In this document: one piece after another, positions 55,732 to 64,000 of the stretch
Layout: each line of letters starts with the position of its first letter
How positions within the stretch are numbered: the first letter of the stretch is position 1
Assembly: GCF_001591145.1 (NCBI RefSeq)
Contig: NZ_BCUF01000012.1
Span: forward strand, 1 to 64,000
DNA length: 64,000 nucleotides
DNA from: Vibrio harveyi NBRC 15634 = ATCC 14126 = KCTC 12724
Lineage (GTDB): Bacteria > Pseudomonadota > Gammaproteobacteria > Enterobacterales > Vibrionaceae
Direction of reading: 5' to 3'
Notes under the pieces: model-generated
The model's database searches: none
Told to the model about the DNA's origin: nothing
The model's input: the letters and a program-made list of their open reading frames with translations, nothing else
Made by a program: the position numbers and the translations under genes

Positions 55732-55758
55732 ACTCACCTCAGTTGGACTGAGGTGAGT
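55732..55758. other. Perfect 11-bp hairpin between ftsK and lolA
   Basis: ACTCACCTCAG pairs with CTGAGGTGAGT around TTGGA. No T run follows on the minus strand, so it is not a standard terminator. It may be an RNA-processing or stability element that sets lolA/rarA expression relative to ftsK. Confidence 0.55.
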
Positions 55759-55770
55759 AACACAAGTTCA

Positions 55771-58700
55771 TTAATCTTTTGGTGGCGCAGGAGCCAGTAC
55801 TTCACGGTTACCGTTATGACCCGGAGCACTTACGATGCCTTGCGCTTCAAGCTGCTCAACAATTCGAGCCGCTCTGTTGTAACCAATCTTGAATCGACGT
55901 TGTACGCCAGAAACCGACCCACGACGAGATTGAACCACATGCTCTACGACTTGATCGAACAATGGGTCCACTTCTTCATCCGATTCCATCTGTTCACCCG
56001 GAAGCAGACTTTCTGGACCTTGGTCACCACTGATGATTTCGTCGATGTAATTTGGCTTACCACGCGCTTTCCAGTTGTTCACAACAGCGTGAACATCATC
56101 ATCCGACGCAAACGCACCGTGAACACGGATTGTATGGCTTGAACCCGGAGGTAGGTAAAGCATGTCACCCATACCGAGTAGTGATTCTGCACCGCCTTGG
56201 TCAAGAATCGTGCGCGAGTCAGTCTTAGTAGATACTGTAAATGCCACACGCGTTGGAATGTTCGCTTTAATCAGACCGGTAATAACGTCAACCGATGGGC
56301 GCTGCGTCGCAAGGATCAAGTGAATACCAGCCGCACGCGCTTTCTGTGCCAAACGAGCAATCAGTTCTTCAACCTTCTTACCTACCACCATCATTAGGTC
56401 GGCAAATTCGTCGACAACCACAACGATGTAAGGCAGTTTCTCTAGCAACGGTGGCTCAGTGTCCATGCTGTCGCCTTCTTGCCAGAATGGGTCATGAATT
56501 GGATGACCCGCTTCTGCTGCCATCTTCAACTTCTCGTTGAAGCCTTTGACATTACGGACGCCCAATGCCGACATTAGTTTATAACGACGTTCCATCTCGC
56601 CTACACACCAACGTAGCGCGTTAGACGCGTCTTTCATATCCGTTACAACTTCAGAAAGAAGATGAGGGATACCTTCGTAGATTGAAAGTTCCAACATTTT
56701 CGGGTCGATCATGATGAAACGTAGATCTTCAGGCGATGCTTTATACAGCATACTCAAGATCATGACGTTCACACCCACCGACTTACCAGAACCAGTCGTA
56801 CCCGCAACTAACACGTGAGGCATCTTCGCAATATCAGCAATAACCGCTTCACCAGCAATATCTTGACCAAGAACGACTGTTGTCGGCGAGGTTGCTTGTT
56901 CAAATTGAGGACTGTTGATTACATCAGACAGGAACACGGTTTGGCGGCTCATATTAGGCAACTCTAGCCCCACATACGGTTTGCCTGGAATAACTTCGAC
57001 AACACGTACTGCCATTGCTGACAATGCACGAGCCAAGTCCATAGACAAACCTGAAATACGGCTCACTTTTACGCCTGGAGCCAAATCAAGCTCGAATCGA
57101 GTAATAACAGGACCTGGGTAAATACCGACTACATCAGCTTTAATCTTGTAATCTGCAAGTTTGGTTTCAACCAAACGAGCCACCTCCTCCAAAGCGTCAC
57201 GGTCGATAAAGTTGTCGCGTTTCTCTGGGTGGTAAAGCAATTCTAGCGTTGGCAATGGCTCTGCTGGTACTGGCAGGTTTTGCTCTTGCTGTACCAAGAA
57301 TGGGTTTTGCTGAGCAGCCACTTTCGCTTGAGCGCTCGAAACCAAGTTTTGGAACGCTGCTACATCTTGGTCACCTTCTTGAACCTCTTCTACCTCGACA
57401 TCTTGAGGCGCTGGTGCTGCCGACTGAGGCGCAGCTTGGTGCTGCATAGGTTGTTCTTGTATAGCCTGCGGTTGTGCAGGCTGAGAAGCAGGTTGTTGCG
57501 GCTCAATATGTGTAGGCTGAACTTGCTGAACAGGCTGCTGCGCTTGGTAATCATCTTCTTCATCCAAGACATCAAAGTTCGAAATCGTTGGCTCGATGTG
57601 CTGACTTGGCTCTGTTTGTTCTGCAATGTTATCCAAAGCTGCAGCGTTAATTACAGGCTCTTCATGTAGAGGTTGCTCTGTAGTTGGCTGTTCGATTGGC
57701 GCGTGAACCAGTGCTTTTTCTTGAACAACTTGGGGCTGTTGAGCCTGATCTGCTTCAAACTGAGCATACTCATCGTAGCTTGGCTCATTCTCGACCTGTT
57801 CAAAGACAGTTGGTTCAGGTGCCACAAACGGCTCTTGTAGCGCTTGTTGATGATCAACTTGCTGTGGAGCTGGTTCTTGAGCAACGGACTGTGGCGCTTC
57901 AGGCTGAGCCACAATAGTTGCAACCACTGGCTCTTGGGCTTGTGATACTTGAACTTGTGGCGTTTCATCAGCCCAGTCGTCAGCTTGTTGCGCTGCCGCT
58001 TCTAGCTCCTCAATGGTGACATTCAGTTGCTTAGTACGCTCAACCGCCGGATCCACGTTGTCTGTGTTCACTGCTCGAACAGGCTCAACTGATTGAGATT
58101 GAGCTTGCTCTTGAGCCTGATGCTGAACTTGAGATTGTAGTGGCGCTGCATTCACAACCGCTGGTTGAGGCGTTGGCTGCGCTATAGGTTGTGTCGCAGA
58201 CTGCTGTTTCGGTTGTTCCGCTGCAGATTGAGGCATGTAGATCGGGTATTCATGTGCAGGCGCCTCTTCTTTCGGCTCTTCTACATCATAAGCCGTAAGG
58301 TGCGGCAGAGGTTCATCTTCAAGATCATCTTGACCGCGCTTACTCACGACTCGGTCCTCAGCGAACTCGTCTAATTGAGGCTCTAGCGTTTCTTGCTCAG
58401 TACCACGAGCTTTATTAGTAACAGCAGCAACTAAGCCAAGCGCACGGTCACCTAACCATTCGACAATCTTCAGCCAAGAAATACCGGTAAACAGAGTAAA
58501 GCCGGCTCCCCATAGGAAAAGAAGCACAAGCGTTGTACCCAACACATTGAGTGTAGGTAAAGATAGACTGGTTAGTACGTCACCAACGACACCACCAGAT
58601 GAGAAATACCAAATGTCGTCAAAGTTAATATCAGCAAGACCACAACTGGTAAGAATGAGGATAACTAACCCAAGTAGACGAGTACCCCACAACATAAGGT

Positions 58701-59046
58701 CGATAGGATCGTCTTCAGAACGCTTACGGCAAATCACCCATGCTCCTGCTGTCAACAGGAATGGCAGTGGGTACGCAAGGGAACCAAAGGTAAAGAATAG
58801 CGTGTCGGCTAACCAAGCGCCGAACAAGCCACCAGCGTTATTGATCTCTCCCCCCCAAGCAGTTTGGGACCAAGACGGATCAGCTGGGCTAAAGGTAAAT
58901 AGTGCAACGGCCAACAATACCGAGCTAAGAACGCCAACGATAAAGCAGCACTCTTTTAAGCGTTGGAAGCCATTTAGACGTGAAGACTGAGGCTCTTCAC
59001 TGGTTTTGATAATGGTTTCGACTTTCTTTGCGTTCTCTTTGAACAT
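55771..59046 (-). CDS. ftsK: DNA translocase FtsK
   Basis: A 1091-aa septal DNA pump. The N-terminal domain (residues about 30-200) has four to five membrane helices. A Gln/Pro/Glu/Ala-rich linker spans about 240-600. The RecA-like motor has Walker [10 protein letters not shown] (about 750) and Walker [14 protein letters not shown], then [12 protein letters not shown]. The C-terminal gamma winged helix ([27 protein letters not shown]) reads KOPS and activates XerCD. It starts about 150 nt after lrp. Linker length and composition are variable in the genus. Confidence 0.97.
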   Translation of the reverse strand: MFKENAKKVETIIKTSEEPQSSRLNGFQRLKECCFIVGVLSSVLLAVALFTFSPADPSWSQTAWGGEINNAGGLFGAWLADTLFFTFGSLAYPLPFLLTAGAWVICRKRSEDDPIDLMLWGTRLLGLVILILTSCGLADINFDDIWYFSSGGVVGDVLTSLSLPTLNVLGTTLVLLFLWGAGFTLFTGISWLKIVEWLGDRALGLVAAVTNKARGTEQETLEPQLDEFAEDRVVSKRGQDDLEDEPLPHLTAYDVEEPKEEAPAHEYPIYMPQSAAEQPKQQSATQPIAQPTPQPAVVNAAPLQSQVQHQAQEQAQSQSVEPVRAVNTDNVDPAVERTKQLNVTIEELEAAAQQADDWADETPQVQVSQAQEPVVATIVAQPEAPQSVAQEPAPQQVDHQQALQEPFVAPEPTVFEQVENEPSYDEYAQFEADQAQQPQVVQEKALVHAPIEQPTTEQPLHEEPVINAAALDNIAEQTEPSQHIEPTISNFDVLDEEDDYQAQQPVQQVQPTHIEPQQPASQPAQPQAIQEQPMQHQAAPQSAAPAPQDVEVEEVQEGDQDVAAFQNLVSSAQAKVAAQQNPFLVQQEQNLPVPAEPLPTLELLYHPEKRDNFIDRDALEEVARLVETKLADYKIKADVVGIYPGPVITRFELDLAPGVKVSRISGLSMDLARALSAMAVRVVEVIPGKPYVGLELPNMSRQTVFLSDVINSPQFEQATSPTTVVLGQDIAGEAVIADIAKMPHVLVAGTTGSGKSVGVNVMILSMLYKASPEDLRFIMIDPKMLELSIYEGIPHLLSEVVTDMKDASNALRWCVGEMERRYKLMSALGVRNVKGFNEKLKMAAEAGHPIHDPFWQEGDSMDTEPPLLEKLPYIVVVVDEFADLMMVVGKKVEELIARLAQKARAAGIHLILATQRPSVDVITGLIKANIPTRVAFTVSTKTDSRTILDQGGAESLLGMGDMLYLPPGSSHTIRVHGAFASDDDVHAVVNNWKARGKPNYIDEIISGDQGPESLLPGEQMESDEEVDPLFDQVVEHVVQSRRGSVSGVQRRFKIGYNRAARIVEQLEAQGIVSAPGHNGNREVLAPAPPKD

Positions 59047-59091
59047 AAATCAACTTGAATATGGAAATGAATTAGGAATAAGCAAAACATT

Positions 59092-59114
59092 CCGAGCGGC
59101 ACAAAGCCGCTCGG
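59092..59114. other. Perfect 9-bp GC-rich hairpin in the ftsK leader
   Basis: CCGAGCGGC pairs with GCCGCTCGG around ACAAA, 46 nt upstream of the ftsK ATG. No T run on either side. It could stabilise the ftsK leader or bind a regulator. Confidence 0.5.
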
Positions 59115-59162
59115 TAAATTGATTTAACCATATCAAAGAGAAAAACCCAATTACTCTATGGA

Positions 59163-59190
59163 GAAAGCGGAAGCATTTACCGCTTTCTTT
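59163..59190 (-). terminator. Probable terminator of lrp
   Basis: GAAAGCGG (59163-59170) pairs with CCGCTTTC (59180-59187) just past the lrp stop. The trailing T run on the minus strand is poor (CTCCATAG), so termination may be leaky into ftsK. Confidence 0.55.
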
Positions 59191-59198
59191 GCAAGAAT

Positions 59199-59693
59199 TT
59201 AACGAGTTTTAATCACAAGCTGGTTAGTTTGCTTCACTTCTTCCATAACGACGTACGTACGAGTGTCATTTACGCCAGGAAGACGTAGTAACGTATCGCC
59301 TAGTAGTCGACGGTAAGCACCCATATCAGATACACGGGTCTTTAGAAGATAGTCGAAATCACCTGATACAAGATGACACTCTTGGATGTCGTCTAGTTTT
59401 TGAACAGCTGCGTTAAACTGCTCGAACACATCTGGTGCACCACGGTTCAACGTAATTTCTACGAATACCAATAGTGATGCATCGAGGAACTGCGGGTTTA
59501 ATAGCGCAGTGTACCCTGTGATGTAACCTTGACGCTCTAAGCGACGCACACGCTCCAAACACGGCGTTGGAGAAAGTCCTACACGTTTTGAAAGTTCAAC
59601 GTTCGAAATACGACCGTCTTTCTGCAGTTCATTAAGAATGTTGCGGTCGATACGGTCTAGTTCCTTGGACGGCTTCTTATAGTTGTCTGCCAT
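59199..59693 (-). CDS. lrp: Leucine-responsive regulatory protein Lrp
   Basis: A 164-aa feast/famine regulator. N-terminal helix-turn-helix LDRIDRNILNELQKDGRISNVELSKRVGLSPTPCLERVRRLE (residues about 12-53) and a C-terminal RAM/AsnC effector domain with the SGDFDYLLKTRV segment. The same length as E. coli Lrp and near-identical in sequence. It is divergent from ald, and Lrp-type proteins commonly control alanine catabolism. Confidence 0.97.
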   Translation of the reverse strand: MADNYKKPSKELDRIDRNILNELQKDGRISNVELSKRVGLSPTPCLERVRRLERQGYITGYTALLNPQFLDASLLVFVEITLNRGAPDVFEQFNAAVQKLDDIQECHLVSGDFDYLLKTRVSDMGAYRRLLGDTLLRLPGVNDTRTYVVMEEVKQTNQLVIKTR

Positions 59694-59744
59694 TTTTTAT
59701 TCCACCTTATTACTTCCTTGCAAAAAAATATACTACAACTTTTT

Positions 59745-59764
59745 AATATTTGGTGCCAAATATT
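59745..59764. promoter_or_regulatory. Perfect palindrome between lrp and ald, candidate Lrp operator
   Basis: AATATTTGG-TG-CCAAATATT, 9-bp arms around two bases, in the centre of the 156-nt divergent region. Size and AT-rich flanks fit an Lrp/AsnC-family site. Confidence 0.6.
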
Positions 59765-59849
59765 ACAAATCAACATCTATACTAGATATTAATTCGACAA
59801 TAACACCCTACAAACAGTTAATACAACCATTTTAGAAAGAGGACACAGG

Positions 59850-60974
59850 ATGATCATTGGCGTACCTAAGGAAATCAAGAACCACGAATACCGTGTGGGT
59901 ATGATCCCAGCTAGCGTGAGAGAGCTAATCTCACATGGTCACCAAGTTTTGGTTGAGACCAATGCAGGTGCCGGCATTGGTTTTTCAGACGATGATTACA
60001 TCGCTGTAGGCGCATCCATTCTTCCTACTGCTACAGACGTGTTTGCGAAAGCAGATATGATTGTAAAAGTAAAAGAACCCCAAGCTGTCGAGAGAGCAAT
60101 GCTCCGCGAAGGGCAGATTTTATTTACTTATTTACACCTAGCACCAGATTTTCCACAAACTGAAGAGCTAATCAAGAGCAAAGCTGTCTGTATAGCGTAT
60201 GAGACTGTAACAGATAATATGGGTCGTTTGCCACTGTTAGCACCAATGTCAGAAGTGGCAGGTCGGATGTCTATTCAAGCAGGTGCGCAAACGTTGGAAA
60301 AATCGCACGGCGGTCGCGGTCTACTACTAGGTGGCGTACCTGGTGTTGAGCCAGCGAAAGTTGTTGTAGTCGGCGGTGGTGTCGTTGGCGCGAACGCAGC
60401 TCGTATGGCTGTTGGTCTTCGTGCAGACGTAACTATCCTAGACCGTAACGTAGATACTCTACGTAAACTAGACGAAGAATTCCAAGGTCGCGCTAAAGTG
60501 GTTTATTCTACTGAAGACGCTATCGAGAAGCATGTTCTAGAAGCAGACCTAGTGATCGGCGCGGTTCTAATCCCTGGTGCAGCAGCACCGAAACTGGTAA
60601 CAAAAGAGCATATCGCTAAGATGAAGCCAGGTGCGGCGGTTGTTGACGTAGCCATCGACCAAGGTGGTTGTTTCGAAACTTCTCACGCAACAACACACGC
60701 AGACCCAACTTACATCGTTGACGAAGTCGTTCACTACTGTGTAGCAAACATGCCAGGTGCAGTTGCTCGTACTTCAACATTCGCGCTGAACAACGCAACG
60801 CTTCCATACATCGTGAAGCTAGCAAACAAAGGCTACCGTGAAGCGCTTCTTGAAGACAAAGGTTTCCTTGAAGGTCTAAACGTTATCCACGGTAAAGTGA
60901 CTTGCAAAGAAGTTGCTGAGAGCTTTGACCTAGAATACGTTGAACCAGCGCAAGCTATCGCAATGTTCAACTAA
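59850..60974 (+). CDS. ald: Alanine dehydrogenase
   Basis: A 374-aa NAD-dependent enzyme interconverting L-alanine with pyruvate and ammonia. Segments [21 protein letters not shown] (substrate Arg), KVKEPQAVE (Lys), YLHLAPD (catalytic His about 96), nucleotide-binding [19 protein letters not shown] and DVAIDQGGC. Ribosome-binding site AGAGGACAC. Transcribed away from lrp. Confidence 0.97.
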   Translation: MIIGVPKEIKNHEYRVGMIPASVRELISHGHQVLVETNAGAGIGFSDDDYIAVGASILPTATDVFAKADMIVKVKEPQAVERAMLREGQILFTYLHLAPDFPQTEELIKSKAVCIAYETVTDNMGRLPLLAPMSEVAGRMSIQAGAQTLEKSHGGRGLLLGGVPGVEPAKVVVVGGGVVGANAARMAVGLRADVTILDRNVDTLRKLDEEFQGRAKVVYSTEDAIEKHVLEADLVIGAVLIPGAAAPKLVTKEHIAKMKPGAAVVDVAIDQGGCFETSHATTHADPTYIVDEVVHYCVANMPGAVARTSTFALNNATLPYIVKLANKGYREALLEDKGFLEGLNVIHGKVTCKEVAESFDLEYVEPAQAIAMFN

Positions 60975-61011
60975 TGACAAAATAACGCACAAATTGTCAC
61001 GTTTTGTTTAC

Positions 61012-61040
61012 AAAAGCCCACATTAAAGTGGGCTTTTTTG
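61012..61040 (+). terminator. Terminator of ald
   Basis: AAAAGCCCAC (61012-61021) pairs with GTGGGCTTTT (61028-61037), followed by TT. Confidence 0.88.
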
Positions 61041-61067
61041 CATAGAGCATTTAATTATAAAAAATAA

Positions 61068-62264
61068 CTAAACCTTATAAGCGCAAATTAAAATGTTTCG
61101 AGGTGTGACTGATTTAGCGCAAAACTCTGCCAATCTAACACGATAACCACGTTCTTCAAGATAAAGTGCTTTGTCCAAAGCAAGCCAAATCTCCAACGGT
61201 CGTTGAAACATCAACTGAACCAAGCTCAAACGCTCCATTTGCCAAAAGCGCTTCTCGCCTAACTTTTCGAAATGTTCGAATTCGATTTGGTCAGAGAGAT
61301 CGATACCTTTCTGGTCCGCTGCCCAACGACACAAAGATTCAAATCCTTCACTTAATTGCGACTTACGCACACTTGGAACTGGTTGGTACTCTTTCATGCC
61401 CAACGCTTGTCGTGTGATCAAATCAAACCCAAGACGAAACACCATTTCCTGCTGACGATGACGTCGCACACGTTCTCCGCCCGTTACTGTTTGTTGTAAC
61501 GGAATACGCAGTTCTTGCTTAGACAATGAGAGAGAAGAAGCCCTGCCCTGCGTCGACATCGGCTGATACTGCTCAGACTGAATCAGATGGTAACAACAAG
61601 GTGAGATTGTCATCGCAGCAATCCCATTCTCGCTTCCATACTGCATTAAGCGAACATGGAGATCACCACAAGCATGAAGTGCTACCGCGTGTTGCGTCGG
61701 TTTAAATACCGCTCTCGCTTTGCTATCGAACGCATCGCCTTGAATAAACGTCATCTTCCAATGGTGTTCATTCGCCGCTTGTTGCCCTGAATCACACAGC
61801 GCTTGCTGGTATTCAAAACTAGTAACAGGTTGATCGGTTTGCGTTGTCAGGATTCGTCCCAAATACCCTTTACCTGAACACCACTCAAGCCATTCTTCAC
61901 CGTGATGATGTTGAATCGCCGCTTCGCCCATCGAGCTAATTTGCTCTAACTTACGACCAGGGATGCCGTTATCTAAACCACGGACAAGTTCCAAACCCTT
62001 TAAATCTAGTGGCTCTAAAAAAGTGAGTTCTGCGAGTTGTTCAAGTTCAGGCAAAAACGGACTGAGTGCTTTTAGCGCAAGTTCTGGTTCCGCTTTATAT
62101 TCTTCGATTTGAGAGGGACTAAGAGACGCTAACCATTGGCACAACTGAGGGTGTTGCTCTTGCCAAGGTAACGATACGTGAACGCTGCTTTTAAATGGCT
62201 CGAATCGCCACAAAGATTGGTTTTCGATTAAGCAGTCATTAATAAATTGAAATTGCGTTTTCAT
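61068..62264 (-). CDS. SAM-dependent methyltransferase family protein
   Basis: A 398-aa cytoplasmic protein with a methyltransferase-like core: EWCSGKGYLGRIL (motif I, about residues 146-158), ALHACGDLHVRLM, ISPCCYHLIQ (about 218-227) and a basic RVRRHRQQEM segment. The NPPY-like SPCCY motif resembles Methyltransf_32/GSTCD-type proteins, whose substrate is unknown. The ATG has a strong GGGGGAG ribosome-binding site. Transcribed towards the ald terminator and downstream of cysB. Confidence 0.82.
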   Translation of the reverse strand: MKTQFQFINDCLIENQSLWRFEPFKSSVHVSLPWQEQHPQLCQWLASLSPSQIEEYKAEPELALKALSPFLPELEQLAELTFLEPLDLKGLELVRGLDNGIPGRKLEQISSMGEAAIQHHHGEEWLEWCSGKGYLGRILTTQTDQPVTSFEYQQALCDSGQQAANEHHWKMTFIQGDAFDSKARAVFKPTQHAVALHACGDLHVRLMQYGSENGIAAMTISPCCYHLIQSEQYQPMSTQGRASSLSLSKQELRIPLQQTVTGGERVRRHRQQEMVFRLGFDLITRQALGMKEYQPVPSVRKSQLSEGFESLCRWAADQKGIDLSDQIEFEHFEKLGEKRFWQMERLSLVQLMFQRPLEIWLALDKALYLEERGYRVRLAEFCAKSVTPRNILICAYKV

Positions 62265-62317
62265 AGCTCCCCCTAAAACGAGCGCATTGTAGAGGGAATC
62301 GAAACATCAATGAAGTG

Positions 62318-63631
<1,314 letters not shown>

Positions 63632-64000
63632 ATGAATACTGGTTTAATAATCGCTTTGGTAGTCATCCTACTGGTACTGATCCTTGGCTATAACATCATG
63701 TTGCAGTACAAGGTCAAAGTAGAGACAGCGAAAAGACAAGAGTCTGCTCGCTACGTGGCACTGATTGACGGTACAGAAGAGCTGATTGGACACGCTCATC
63801 ATATTCCTTTCAGCAAGGACTTACTGTTATGTCTTAATAATCGCATTCTTGATGCGCTTGAAAGCATGCGTGACCTCGATCCGAAGAACAAACAACTTGT
63901 TCAGCGCGTCGAGAACATGAAACAGCAGATTGCCCAACTGAATGAGAGCAATCAAAGCGGCGAAAGCACGACGTTTAAAATGCCAAGCAGCGACAAGCAA
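63632..64000 (+). CDS. Membrane-anchored protein, N-terminal part (cut by window edge)
   Basis: At least 123 residues with no stop before the window end. It starts MNTGLIIALVVILLVLILGY, a single N-terminal membrane helix, and continues cytoplasmic and helical with charged stretches (YKVKVETAKRQESARYVALIDG, KNKQLVQRVENMKQQIAQLNE) likely to form a coiled coil. Similar proteins sit next to cysB in Vibrio and are annotated only loosely as DNA-repair-ATPase-like; I see no ATPase motif in the visible part. Function unknown. Confidence 0.8.
   Translation, partial: MNTGLIIALVVILLVLILGYNIMLQYKVKVETAKRQESARYVALIDGTEELIGHAHHIPFSKDLLLCLNNRILDALESMRDLDPKNKQLVQRVENMKQQIAQLNESNQSGESTTFKMPSSDKQ

Noticed and set aside
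55480..56142. 220-aa plus-strand open frame antisense to lolA and ftsK
   Set aside because: It spans two well-supported minus-strand genes and the intergenic hairpin, with no ribosome-binding site and no protein-like composition. A shadow of coding bias.
57280..57669. 129-aa plus-strand frame with Leu/Arg-rich sequence
   Set aside because: Antisense to the FtsK Gln/Pro linker; composition is the mirror of repetitive CAG/CAA-type codons.

Overview
The window is a 64-kb stretch of a Vibrio main chromosome. The gene set (torECA, the his operon, bioA/bioBFCD, ftsK-lolA-rarA-serS, lrp/ald, cysB, hns, gsk, mnmA-hflD-purB) has the order and protein sequences of the genus. The small intergenic repeats resemble those of the Harveyi clade (V. 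parahaemolyticus, V. alginolyticus, V. campbellii), but the species assignment is inference. Gene density is high. I see no prophage, IS element, CRISPR array, integron, rRNA or tRNA.

Layout. 0-3.7 kb: a minus-strand Mn/Fe ABC importer operon (substrate-binding protein, ATPase, two permeases) with a perfect Fur-type palindrome on its -35. 3.7-5.5 kb: a lone GH36 alpha-galactosidase. 5.6-9.6 kb: torECA for TMAO respiration, including a short torE. 10-16.4 kb: an orphan FetB-like permease, a pair of inverted DnaA boxes, a 45-aa small ORF, focA, a TIGR02647-type protein, a PACE efflux pump divergent from a LysR regulator, an epimerase and a YdcF protein, and tdk. 16.4-21.3 kb: cysS, ppiB-lpxH, an EAL-HDOD protein and YchJ. 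21.5-29 kb: the complete hisGDCBHAFI operon with leader peptide and attenuator. 29-31 kb: an NhaC-family transporter behind a lysine riboswitch. 31.5-37.3 kb: hns, gsk, mnmA-hflD and purB, with PurR-type boxes before both gsk and purB.

37.4-43.7 kb: an eight-gene overlapping minus-strand operon (NTF2-like, SDR, FAD oxidoreductase, DUF1365, cyclopropane-fatty-acid-synthase-like methyltransferase, DUF2878, chalcone-isomerase-like, DUF3833). It is preceded by two copies of a 19-bp TTGTACA-containing element. This is the best candidate for an incompletely described system: lipid modification that is probably light- or singlet-oxygen-induced. 43.8-50.5 kb: htpX, a 55-aa small ORF and the divergent biotin genes bioBFCD/bioA around a candidate BirA operator. 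50.5-52.1 kb: a YbiI-type zinc-finger protein and two unknown exported proteins. 52.3-59.7 kb: serS, rarA, lolA, ftsK and lrp. 59.8-64 kb: ald, a methyltransferase, cysB and the 5' part of a membrane-anchored protein cut by the window edge.

Much of the regulation is readable from sequence: a Fur box, a His attenuator, a lysine riboswitch, PurR boxes, a BirA operator, a candidate Lrp palindrome, and strong (often bidirectional) terminators between transcription units.
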